This document shows, in pieces, positions 25,601-34,529 of a DNA stretch of 64,000 nucleotides. The position numbers were made by a program, and so were the translations under genes. The stretch spans positions 53,504,001 through 53,568,000 of the forward strand of contig CM060733.1 in assembly GCA_030704615.1 (NCBI GenBank). The letters run 5' to 3'. Below the pieces are notes generated by a model. It did no database searches, had not been told where the DNA came from, and saw nothing but the letters and a program-made list of their open reading frames with translations. The stretch is from Takakia lepidozioides. Taxonomy: Eukaryota > Streptophyta > Takakiopsida > Takakiales > Takakiaceae. Within the stretch, counting starts at the first letter, position 1, and each line of letters starts with the position of its first letter.

Positions 25601-25817
25601 CAAATTGACTGCGACTTTGTCAAGTTGGTTACTCTTGTTCCTTGTGCTGGTTCTTTTCGTACGAGTTCTGAGCAATGTGGTGGATACCATGTATATATGT
25701 TTCGCCATGGACAAAGATTCAGGAATTGTCTCCAAAGCTGAAGTGCATGATGTCCTTGTTCTCCTTCCAGCTTCCCAGGATGAGCCAGCTACGCTTGCCG
25801 TGCCACGTGAGCCGTAA
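19689..25817 (+). CDS. Choline-transporter-like (CTL/SLC44, PNS1-type) membrane protein
   Basis: Three coding exons, 19689-20815, 25015-25363 and 25557-25817, join in phase to 578 aa with no internal stop. The product is a polytopic membrane protein: about ten hydrophobic spans, the first at residues 66-86 (TFSIIFLLLVLVTFGFGIYG), with Cys-containing loops such as DPPEYHCGRGTDHPCCVW. The family signature region is present: FGTVCFSGLIVVFVRLIRSA, then SSAVMTYNLLKRNFLSTMV and, at the C-terminus, VVDTMYICFAMDKDSG with KAEVHDV. CTL proteins are proposed choline transporters at the plasma membrane or trans-Golgi; plant members affect plasmodesmata and lipid homeostasis. Substrate here is inferred from family only. 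Intron 1 (4.2 kb) carries an antisense LINE. Donors are GT (CG|GTATGA, TTG|GTAAGT). The start is the first ATG after an upstream acceptor. Confidence 0.92.
21222..21480 (-). repeat. Extra LINE 3'-end unit
   Basis: The stretch with GTTGCCTTGTGGCCATACCC, GAGGGGCTCCA and ATATGTACTCATAAGA repeats the start of the LINE tail at 21478-21600 (GTAGCCTTGTGGCCATTGAC, CAGGGGCTGATG). The LINE therefore ends in a tandem pair of its 3' sequence, or a second truncated copy inserted at the same spot. Confidence 0.55.
21475..24670 (-). mobile_element. LINE (non-LTR retrotransposon) in CTL intron 1, decayed
   Basis: Reading on the minus strand: an AP-endonuclease domain at 24215-24670 (VILLGDFNARVGKGLQ, and TSDHFLVWTEI near the end); a linker; reverse transcriptase at about 22740-23577 (YKAGGPDGIVNELIKHGG, GNYRGITLLNAVGKIFCRVI, HEGQAGFRR, FVFFLDVKKAYDTVERRS, QGVAQGCTLSPLLFN, and the catalytic box as MFPDDFA instead of the usual FADD). 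A thumb or connection region follows at 22137-22655 (SYTYLGVEFSSKCHWDAHI) and a C-terminal CPLC...HYLIHC cysteine-histidine motif at about 21830. Frames change repeatedly, so it cannot move itself. It is antisense to the host gene, where splice signals are less disruptive. Confidence 0.88.
24671..24905 (-). mobile_element. Second LINE 3'-end fragment, abutting the first
   Basis: Immediately beyond the endonuclease end of the main LINE, the sequence GAAAGTTGGTGAACAGAGGT ... CTTTACAGCTGTTTATTGCTC is a diverged copy of the LINE C-terminal region found at 21730-21910 (AAAGTTGGTAAACAGAGGT, CTTCTGTTTGCTGTTC). A second, 5'-truncated LINE of the same family and orientation is therefore joined head to tail with the first. 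Confidence 0.65.
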
Positions 25818-26735
25818 GCAGAGCTCAGATATAACTCCATTTAGGTGACCACCATGTGGTCCTGATTGAGGTTGTGTACAATCATAGGAATGAGAGGATC
25901 TGGGAAAGGAAATGTTGAGAGAAGCTAACCCTTGGTTGTGAAGTTGTGTACAACAATGGAAAATGTGACGCATGGAAAAACATATTACTACTTTTTGGAC
26001 TTGATAGTAAATTAAGGCTGCCAAGCCGGAGTGGTGATTGAAACTTGTTTACTGTATGAAGGATGCTGCAAGTATCGTTGCGGCTTGTCTACCCATCCAG
26101 TACTTACGGGGAATGTGTGATCTCCAAAGTATGCATTGAATCAGAACATTTGGATGCAGTTTAGGTTTTGAATTTTGTCTATTTCCACATATAGCGCTGT
26201 TCAAATTGCACCATATATTGGAATGATTAGGGATGTGGAGCATGGTGTTTTAAGCGTCTATGAGTCTTGAAGTTAGGTCTTGTTCTTGTACTCTGGCTGG
26301 CACTAATCTCACTGTTATATCATCCACTAGTATTGAAAGTGACTGGTGCATCATAAGACTCCAGCTGAAGTTGCTTGATATTGAAAGACACTTGCTATGA
26401 AGACCTATTGACTCTGCTAGCTCCAAGGCAAAGTTCGGTTTCTTCCATTTCTCTGAATTGTACATTTGATCACAACAACCTAGTAGTTGAAAGGTTGCAA
26501 CCGTGGTAACCGTGGTGAATCTGAGAAGAGCCACCATGTATGCCACACCTCTTCATTCTTGATGTTTGTGCATTCATGGACAGCTTGCCATTAGTGAAGA
26601 TCGTTCCTTACATGGATTGTGCTGCAATCAAAGTTGAGCATGGCTGCAGCATGGCTCTACGAAAGTACATGCATACACTTGTCTGCTTATCTCACGAGTC
26701 ACACTTCTAGTATGCACAGCTTTGGCATTGAGGAT
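25818..26735. other. CTL 3' flank, no gene seen
   Basis: This should contain the CTL 3' untranslated region. I find no convincing reading frame or repeat; short open frames on both strands resemble nothing known to me. Confidence 0.4.
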
Positions 26736-27915
26736 CAGAGTCTAGAAGAGTACAAGGGATATGCCGAATACCACCGGGGAGACTCATACTCTGCTAGGGC
26801 ATCAAATAGGGATTAACATCTCCGACGAGCAGTGCTTCCAAGGAGTGTTGACAAAGCTGAAGAGAAAGCTGACATTCTGGAGTTCGTCAATTTTGTCCAT
26901 TGCAGGAAGAGCCCTCGTGGTAATCAGGTATTATTGGCCTCAACATGTAACCCAGGCTCGCAGATTTCCGCCTTGCTCGCAAAATGGATCCCAAGAGCCC
27001 TCATTAACACAACTAGCCCCTGGAGCAGGCTAGTTCAACCTCACTTGGTTGGATCTATACCAAGTCTATCTTTCCATCTTTGGTCTAAATCTCTTAGATG
27101 AATCGTGTAAGGAAATGGCAAGGCACGGAAAGGGGATCGGGTCCTTGGAAATCAATTTGGAAAGCATGGAATTATGGGATTAGGGGCTCACTGACTCAAA
27201 GAATGCCCGTTAATTTCGTGGAGTGCACAAGCCTAGCCCATTTTCGTCAATTATAACATAGACTCCGAATCGTTGCTCCAGCTCAAAGCCAAATGGGCGA
27301 GCTGGGAGAATGCTGGATTCACTTGGAAGTGTGTGGGAACATGGTGAACTCCTACTACTCACCATGGTCACTGCATTGATGGGACCAAGGAAAGCTCGGG
27401 CTAGGCAAACGATTTGCTCTCAAATTCCTCCATATATGTTACCCTTGATGCAAAGCGGACCCAATCAATGGACTCCCCCAGTGTGGATGGCCTCTTCTTC
27501 ACAAACACCACCTTCGGTCATCTTCGTCCTGACCCTAAACGGAGACTCGGCTTCTGGAATGGGGTTCATTACGGACAGAAGGGGGAATTTGCAATACAGT
27601 GGGACATGCCTCTTCTCTTTTCCATATTAGAGTGATTGATGAAACATCCCCGCAAGGTCAAGAACTGCAATGGACCATGCACTCTCATTTTCAATGGCTC
27701 CTCCGTCACCCCTTGGCGTTTGATCCAGGAGAATGGTCATGGATGGATCGAGCACATTCCCCTTTCTTCGCCCACAAAGTCAAACTGGGATACTCCCTTC
27801 TGTTCCCCCCTCGACTGTTTGACAGGAAGTGGCAACAAAAATGGAATAGTGCCTTCCAAGATCGAGAGGCTTGGAGTTTTTTTTTTTTCCTTTGGATGAA
27901 CAGGGGACAGAGCCC
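26736..27915 (+). pseudogene. LINE reverse-transcriptase C-terminal remnant (plus strand)
   Basis: The phrase LLGHQIGINISDEQCFQGVL followed by KLTFWSSSILSIAGRALVV is the conserved segment after the RT domain of L1-type plant LINEs (normally ..LG..IG.., KL..W....LS.AGR). It continues in a shifted frame with LAKWIPRALINTTSPWSRLV. Later fragments (HLRPDPKRRLGFWNGVHYG, FAHKVKLGYSLLFPPRL) also look like LINE C-terminus. Many stops and shifts; no endonuclease or RT core in front. Confidence 0.65.
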
Positions 27916-28079
27916 TGGATGAAAATTTATTGAATGATTATTGAAGGAAAAAAAATTAAAACCCTTGATTGCCCGTAGGCTGCCATAAGGCATAAACCAC
28001 GGTGGGCCGTGCTGGATAACTCTCGAACCGCAACTGAGAAATTCGGAGGCACTATGAAACATACATTTAGGATGCTAGC

Positions 28080-29115
28080 AACTTAGAGAATACGCAGCAA
28101 TATCCAAATGAAAGCTGCCAATCTGGAGCGACGGAAAATTTATGCGGTAACCATTGGTGGCGAAAGGAGGGCCCGCGAAACGTCCTGGCAGGAGCTGGGA
28201 ACAGAGGGCGGACTGAACGGAGTGATGGTGAACCCTGGAGAAGGAGGGTCGAGGGAACAGGAACAGGGAGGTAGGAACGAGAAGGGGATGGGCAGCGAAG
28301 CGGAGAAGAGAGGGAAGATTAAGCAAAGAGAGAATAAAACATAGAGATTAACGGTGAAAGTGAAGACATGCTGCTGAGGAAGACCGGATGTGCTTCCAAT
28401 TGACTTCGGAACACTCAAATTATGGGGAGGCCAAAGAGATGACCTCTGTGTCCTTCCCAACAGGGAGGGGATTTTGTCTGCCCAAATACAGGTGAGATCA
28501 TGAGCGCTACTACAAATGACCCCATGCTTGGCCCATGTTGCTCGGAAGGCATGGAGGAGGGCACACTGGCGCTCTGGTTTCCTAGTGACCGCTGCACACA
28601 ATAATGCCCATGTTTTCTTAGCCGCCATAGTGAGATCAAAGAACAGCATAGTCAGGATAGCTGTAACATTTGTATTCTCATTGTTGAGGACCCATGCACA
28701 ACGACCTTTCCACAAGTTCCAGAGCACATAACATCTAAGAGTTTCAAAAACAGGGCAAGCAGAGGCCTTGGATTTGTGCCTTTGGTTATAGTTAAGGAGG
28801 ATAGCCATGGATCCCAAAGGCATCCGCCCCCTAGCCTTGTAGAAACCTTGAACTAAGGGCCAGATGGTACGAGGTGCAAGACAGTGGAGAAGACAATGCT
28901 CAAGGGATTCTATGGTTTGGATAGAGCAGCATTGGCAAAGAAGGGATACTGGCCAACCTTAAAGAACCCTGTTGGCCACTTGCCAAAGAAAGGCACTAAT
29001 CTTAGCCGGTTTAGATTTCTCCCACACCAGAGCCCAAATCTCTTTCCAGTTTTCTTCCCTGAAGCCTTTATGACTCCATTTGTCATTCCATTTAGTGGAA
29101 AGGGGCCTGGCACCT
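28080..29115 (-). pseudogene. LINE C-terminal (zf-RVT-like) remnant, minus strand
   Basis: On the minus strand 28950-29110 gives WKEIWALVWEKSKPAKISAF then LWQVANRVL, the zf-RVT-like domain found behind plant LINE RTs. Further on, 28450-28823 gives PVFETLRCYVLWNLWKGRCA followed by a low-similarity tail. It has the opposite orientation to the LINE remnant at 26.7-27.9 kb, so two separate insertions (or an inversion) are present. Not coding today. Confidence 0.6.
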
Positions 29116-29785
29116 ATAAGTGCCCTGTATCCTCCCTAGGGGGTGCACTCTTTTATAAAATGTCCGTATCACGTGTGTTCGCCGCCTAATAAAGAAAACC
29201 CATGTATACGGGTCCTTGGATCATTTATACCCCCTCTGTACATACATTTTGAAGATTATAAAACCCCCTCCTGTAAATATATAGAAATTTGTAATTTTAA
29301 AAAAGTACCCCCTGTTGTATGTATATTTCCCTTTTCAATCATTAAAAAATACCCTCAAATATGTATATGTATTTTTTTTATTATATCAAGTTTATTCATT
29401 TAAAAACAGACCTCGGCCTGTAGGTCCAAATTTTATGAAACCAAGTCGGTGCATCCTTACTCATTGAGGGCTTTCCAACGGTACCAAAATTGTGGCTAGA
29501 GGCCCCGCGGTTTGGGAGATCTCAAGGAGCACACACTGGTTCAATCTATTAACAACAGCATACACAGCTCAGTCGGCCCATATCTGAAGACATGCCAGCT
29601 GTTTGCTGAAAAGGATTATGGGAAAAATGCTTCCAGGCATAGCAGATGAAGCATCATTGCGCTGAAATCACACTAGAAAATGTTCCCTTATAAAACATAC
29701 AATGAATCCATGCAAGAAAAACAATCCCATACTTGTAGAAGGATCTGGACCCAAACTCTACCATGCTTCTTCAGCTAAAATACTG
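29116..29785. other. Intergenic, AT-rich, with a degenerate tandem repeat
   Basis: About four degenerate units of some 44 bases, each starting ACCCCCT or ACCCTC and ending in an A/T run, occupy roughly 29228-29390. The remainder (29400-29785) holds nothing I recognise. Confidence 0.5.
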
Positions 29786-29789
29786 GCCC

Positions 29790-29925
29790 TGATGGCGTAG
29801 TTCATGGATGACCTCAAGGGCTTACCCACTTTTGGCACTAGATGGAAATTCAAAGTTAGGGCGAGTAGCCTACCTTTGAATAGCAAATAGACGCAGAGAG
29901 GAAAGAGGGATTGTAAGCGCCCGTT
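29790..29925 (+). pseudogene. LINE tail fragment
   Basis: The reverse complement of this stretch contains TCCCTCTTTCCTCTCTGCG and CAAAGGTAGGCTACTCGCCC, matching the LINE tail at 21880-21950 and 33290-33330. The orientation is opposite to those copies, so this is a plus-strand fragment. Confidence 0.5.
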
Positions 29926-30090
29926 GTGTGGGCAACCTGAATTCCAGCCTTTTGAATGTCCGCATGGACCTCCTTGCCCATCTCCTAGGCTGCAAGGCTG
30001 GCTAGACGTTGGCAACACAGACAAATGTGACCTTGTCAGGGGTCACCCCTTATGCCAGACAGCCCTTTGCTGCCCATTCCTCACAACCTA
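29926..30090 (-). pseudogene. PPR fragment
   Basis: The minus strand reads GAGATGGGCAAGGAGGTCC (MGKEVH) with ADIQKAGI after it and a degraded GVTPDKVTFVC before it, one PPR repeat of the same family as copies A and B. Frame-disrupted. Confidence 0.5.
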
Positions 30091-30880
30091 AATGTGGTGG
30101 GTGTCGCTGAGTCAAAGCGTGCAGCAAACGGACACCTGGAAGCTCTGGCTCCGTCCAATAATATTGCAAAAAGTATTCTGAAAAGCCTAGGAACTTGGCT
30201 CGTCCAACTCGTAAGTTTGCCAACTGAAAGAGGCCAGAGGGGGTATGATATGTCTTATGTCTTATCCCCCGGGACTTCAAAATTGCAACAGACATCCGCC
30301 TTGACCAACATACACTAGGCCCTTATGGATCTTGTCTCGCAATCCTTTGATGATGTGGTGTGGATCAAGAATCCGGGGAAAGGATTACATTTGCTGTTTC
30401 CAGCAAGACACATGGCAGCAGACTTCCCACCTCCTCGCAAGCAACCGGACATCAAAGAAAATTACCTTTAGGTATCTTTATCAAATAGTTATTTTCTCCT
30501 CACTATACTGAAGGGGCCTGATTTGTGAGAAGTAGCTTCCTGTTTTCTTTTTCTTTTTCTTTTTGAAAGTCTTAGGTGTGTACCTATCGTAATGCAGCTT
30601 AGTCTTAATGGCAACCTTTATGTGCTTCCAATTGATATCAGACTTGTCAAACTTTGGGGAAGCCTAAGAGGAGGGACCAACAAGATTTCGGCCCTCTTTC
30701 CTTTCAAAAATAAAAATAATATGATAGCTTCGGCAACACTCCGCCGTTCTTCTTCCGGAAAACAATGAAATATGGGATGTATGTATGTAACACCATGGGG
30801 ATGACCAGCCCTTTTTGTGAAAATTGAACATAGTTCTCAGAATTCGTTGCTAGTAGTGCGGAGCAACGCGAAGCCCTAGT
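30091..30880. other. Intergenic between PPR remnants
   Basis: No gene recognised. At about 30316-30400 the plus strand reads LMDLVSQSFDDVVWIKNPG in one frame for about 50 codons, which looks protein-like but matches no family I can name. The rest is AT-rich. Confidence 0.3.
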
Positions 30881-30884
30881 TGTC

Positions 30885-31050
30885 TTTCTTGTATATTCTA
30901 GCGATGACCGAAGGTCGGAAGCTAGTTTAGTGTAGAACATAAATAGGGTGCCATAGTGCCACGTTTTTGTCGCCACATCATCATCGCCATATCATCGTCG
31001 CCAGGTTTCGTTGCCACATTTCGTAGCCACGTTTCGTCGCCACGTTTCGT
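30885..31050 (+). repeat. PPR-associated 5' block with a GTTTCGTCGCCAC array
   Basis: The first 75 bases (GATGACCGAAGGTCGG, CTAGTTTAGTGTAGAAC, GGGTGCCATAGTGCCACG) are an inverted counterpart of 2085-2170. They are followed by about five imperfect 13-base units of the type GTTTCGTCGCCAC (30960-31050). The block lies just ahead of PPR copy B, as its counterpart lies just ahead of minus-strand copy A, so it was probably duplicated together with the PPR gene. Confidence 0.6.
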
Positions 31051-31194
31051 CGTCATTTTGTTTGGACCATGCCCGAAGTGCCCGAACTTGCACTCACGCG
31101 CGCTGCTGTTTCTTTCTCGCTCGTTGTCTTCGTTTGTGTTTGCGTGTCTCTGTGCGCGTCTGCCTTTGTGCGCTAGGTGTGGTTGCTGGAATCA

Positions 31195-33020
31195 TGGCTG
31201 GTGTGGAGGGATAGCACCAACAATGCAGGAGAAATTCACGACGAGGAGGAGAAGAAGCCTTTGGAGGGGGGAAAGTCACATTAATCTGAAAGTTAAGGGT
31301 CAGGTTTGGAAGCCCGTGGCATTTTTGTGTATGGGTTGTTTCCCTGTTGGGCTTGAAGTCGTTAGGATCGTAGAGAATGGCACTTTTGGGCATGTGAAGA
31401 TGCTTTGTGCGGCAGGCAGTCTGACAAAGCCTCTACAGACTTTAAACCAAGGAGGCATTTCGGCAAATTCAGATACATATGTCTGTTAGCTTTTGCTTAA
31501 GTGCATCAAGATGGAAGGTCTGGAAGCTGGAAAGCAGATGCACACTCACATTATCCAAAGTGGATTCGCGCCAAAAGTTTTTCTACTCGACACCCTTGTC
31601 AACATGTATCTTAAGTGCGGGAGCATCATGGATGCTCACCAAGTGTTCAACAAAATGCTTCAACGATCTTTGATCACATGGAATATAATGTTGGCAGGAT
31701 TCACCAAGCATGGGTGTGGTAGGAATGCTTTGGAGACCTATGAGCAGATGTTGCGCGAGGGGTGGGTTGGACGAAATGTGGTTTCATGGAACGCCATGAT
31801 TGCAGAATATGCTCAGCATGGGTGTGTTATGGAGGCTTTCGAGATCTATGACCTAATGCATCGGTAGGGGGTGATGCCTAACAGGGTCACTTTCACCTCT
31901 GTGCTCAATGCATATGCCAGTCTAGGAGACCTAGAGAAGGGCAAAGAGATCATGCTGATATCATAAGAGATGAAATTGCAGCAGATTTTTGTTTTTACCT
32001 TTTTTATTTCTACAAAATGGCGGAACGAGATGTTGTATTATGGAACTCCGTGATTATAGGCTACATTGGAGGTGGGTTCTCAAGGCCCATGCCAGTGTGG
32101 CAGCCCTTGAGAAGGGAAAAGAGATCCATGCTGACATTATCAAGCCAGAATTGTGTCAGATAACATTCTAGGTACTGCCTTGGTAAGCATGTATGCCAAA
32201 TGCGGGAGCATAAATAATGTATGGCAAGTGTTTGACAATATGGCTGAACGGGATGTAGTCTCATGGAGTGCGATGATCGCAGGATATGCCCAGCATGGGT
32301 GTGGTACGGAGGCTTTGGAGACCTATAAGCAAATGGTATGAGAAGGGGTGGCACCTGACTAGTCTACGTTTGTTTGCGTTGTCAATGCCTGTGCAAGCCT
32401 GGTAGCCCTGGAGAAGGCGAACAAGTCCATGCTGACATAATTAAAGCTGGAATTGTTCCAAATATCATTCTGGAGAATACCCTGGTCGATGGTATGCCAA
32501 ATGTGGCAGCCTTGAAGATGCAAGTCAGGTGTTTGGCAATATGGCTAGACAAATTGTGGTCTCATGGAGTGCAATGATCGCAGGATATGCCCAGAATGGG
32601 TGTGGTAGGGAGGTAATGCCCAACCATGTCACTTTCGTTGGTGTTCTCAATGCTTGCGCCAGCCTGGCAGCTCTGGAGAAGGGCAAAGAGGTCCATACTT
32701 GATATCAGGAAAGCTGGAATTGTGCCAGATGTCATTCTCAGCACTACCCTGGTGGACACGTATGCCAAATGCGGTAGCATAAAAGATGCAAATCAAGTGT
32801 TCGACAATATGGCTCAACGAGATGTGGTTTCATGGAAAGCAATGATCACAGGATATGCTCAGCTTGGTTATGGTAGGGAGGCTTCATAAACCTACAAGGG
32901 AATGATAGGAGAAGACGTGAATCCCAATCACCTCACATTTGCTGGGGTTCTCGATGCTTGTGCCTGCCTGGCAGCCTTGGAAAAAGATATAGAATTTTAT
33001 GCTGACATCATGAAGGCCAG
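31195..33020 (+). pseudogene. PPR protein pseudogene, copy B
   Basis: A run of about seven PLS-type PPR repeats. The first clear unit is at 31493 (LKCIKMEGLEAGKQMHTHII, VNMYLKCGSIMDAHQVFNKM, HGCGRNALETYEQMLREG), followed by NVVSWNAMIAEYAQHG, then 32153-32341 (LVSMYAKCGSINNVWQVFDN, RDVVSWSAMIAGYAQHG) and 32626-32889 (DTYAKCGSIKDANQVFDNMA, QRDVVSWKAMITGYAQLG). At least six stops or frameshifts (near 31866, 31960, 32050, 32341, 32430, 32610, 32700) break it. A functional relative would bind organellar RNA; this copy cannot. The low divergence between its own repeat units and from copy A suggests recent family expansion. Confidence 0.85.
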
Positions 33021-33445
33021 AAGTGTGCCAATTGTGCCAGATTTCCTCTAGAAAGTCCTTCCCATAAGGATCAATCTCCTGTATATGAGCTGCCCAACCA
33101 TTAGACCCCAGCAGGGTCACTGCTCATCCTCAAGATTTAGAAGTTGGTGAATAGAGGTGCAGGGACTCAGGTCTTAATGGTCCTCAAGAGGGTCACTCTC
33201 TGATGAAAATACCCAGGACTGTGTATCAGAAAGGGAAAACTGTCTTCAGGCCTCTTGCATGTCGGGCATTGACAATGTCCCTTTCCTCTCTACATCTGTT
33301 TATTGTTCAAAGCTAGATTCCACGCCCTGAGTTTAAATTTCAGTCTGGTGCCAAAGGTAGGTAGGCCCTTCAGATCTGGGATGGAGAGGACATACTCACA
33401 AGATTTTTGTTGTGGCGTTGTGGCCATTGACAGTCAGGGATGGAG
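33021..33445 (-). mobile_element. LINE 3'-end fragment
   Basis: This matches the tail of the LINE in the CTL intron: GATTTCCTCTAGAAAGTCCTT, AACCATTAGACCCCAGCAGG, TCTGTTTATTGTTCAAAGC and GTTTAAATTTCAGTCTGGTG correspond to 21620-21950. The orientation is the same (minus). It is 5'-truncated, as most LINE copies are. A (GA)n microsatellite lies at about 33442-33462 next to it. Confidence 0.7.
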
Positions 33446-33610
33446 AGAGAGAGAGAGAGAACGAAAGAAAATGGGTGATATATTTGTTGAAGTTAGGATG
33501 AAGCAGAAAAGGTAGGCTGGAGAGGGTTAGATAGTTATGTGCCTTCAACGATGAAGCTAATATTGTACTTGCAGATATCCAAGAATTTCTATACGAGAGG
33601 ATGGGCTTTC

Positions 33611-34504
33611 TGATAACAACTAAGTATGACACAACTACGAGGGCCAGACAGCGAGAGTCACGATGGGGCATACCGGGTAGTGATTGGTTTACACTACCCG
33701 GTCACGGGCAGAAAAGGCTATGTGCGCGACACTTAGCAAACGACGGAACAAGGGTACACTACCACGGGAGCAGTAGTGGGGAGTGTAGCAGCAGTGGGCC
33801 GTGAACCACGACATCCCACGGCCACGGTAGCATAGGCTTTACTAATAGAGGAATAGTGAAGGGTTGTGGACCATGTACCACTATGGCACACGACCAAAAG
33901 TCACGACCACTACCACGAGCCACTTTTTGGCAAACCCTTTAGGTTGCGTAGGCAGTTAGGCAACGGTCATTAACAACTGCAGGCTGTAACGGCTCTTTCG
34001 AGCATAATATAAAAGGGTTGCACGCAACGAAGGTATCAGTGATCAGTGTGTATCCAGTGGACTCAGAGTGATTTGATGTGTACTTATGCTATGATGTGAT
34101 GAACTCTAAAGTAAAGCCATGCTATTCCAAGTATCTCTGTGTAGAGTGAACGTGAGATGGAGAGAATGTGCATTATGAGAGAACGTGAGATGGTGAGAAT
34201 GTGTAGCATCTCAGAATAGATCTTGTTGTCTTGAATACTGTATGATTGTATGAACAAAGAGGCTCCAGCCTTTCTGACTAAGACCTTTTTAGCTGATGAG
34301 ACTGCGGGTTGGACCTAATTAATAGGATTAAGCAACTTGCCGAGATATTGATTCATACGACTACCGGGGGTTAGCTATCTTTCAAACGATTACTCTGTAA
34401 TCATTTTAGAGGCATACCGTCGGACAACCTCTGTTGCATGGCTTGGGAAATGGGCTGTAGAGTTGAGAGCCTATTTTGTCTAAGTCATAAACCAGCGGTT
34501 AACA
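33611..34504 (+). mobile_element. Probable 5' LTR of the 34.5-kb Ty3/Gypsy element
   Basis: It begins TGATAACAACTAAG and ends GGTTAACA, immediately followed by the primer-binding-site-like tract. A TATA box (TATAAAA) is at 34008-34014. The U3 part is rich in short CACGACC / ACCACGGG repeats. No second copy of this LTR is found downstream, so the boundaries are inferred from the TG..CA ends and the following tract. Confidence 0.55.
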
Positions 34505-34506
34505 TT

Positions 34507-34525
34507 TGGCGACCATACTGGGGAC
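34507..34525 (+). promoter_or_regulatory. Primer-binding-site-like tract
   Basis: TGGCGACCATACTGGGGAC starts two bases after the presumed LTR end. Plant Gypsy elements commonly have TGGCG..(N)..GGGGA tracts complementary to a tRNA 3' end at this place. The exact primer tRNA is not assigned. Confidence 0.6.
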
Positions 34526-34529
34526 TAAC

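Noticed and set aside
26250-26735. Minus-strand ORF of about 98 codons downstream of CTL
   Set aside because: No domain, no splice context and no similarity to known proteins that I can recognise.
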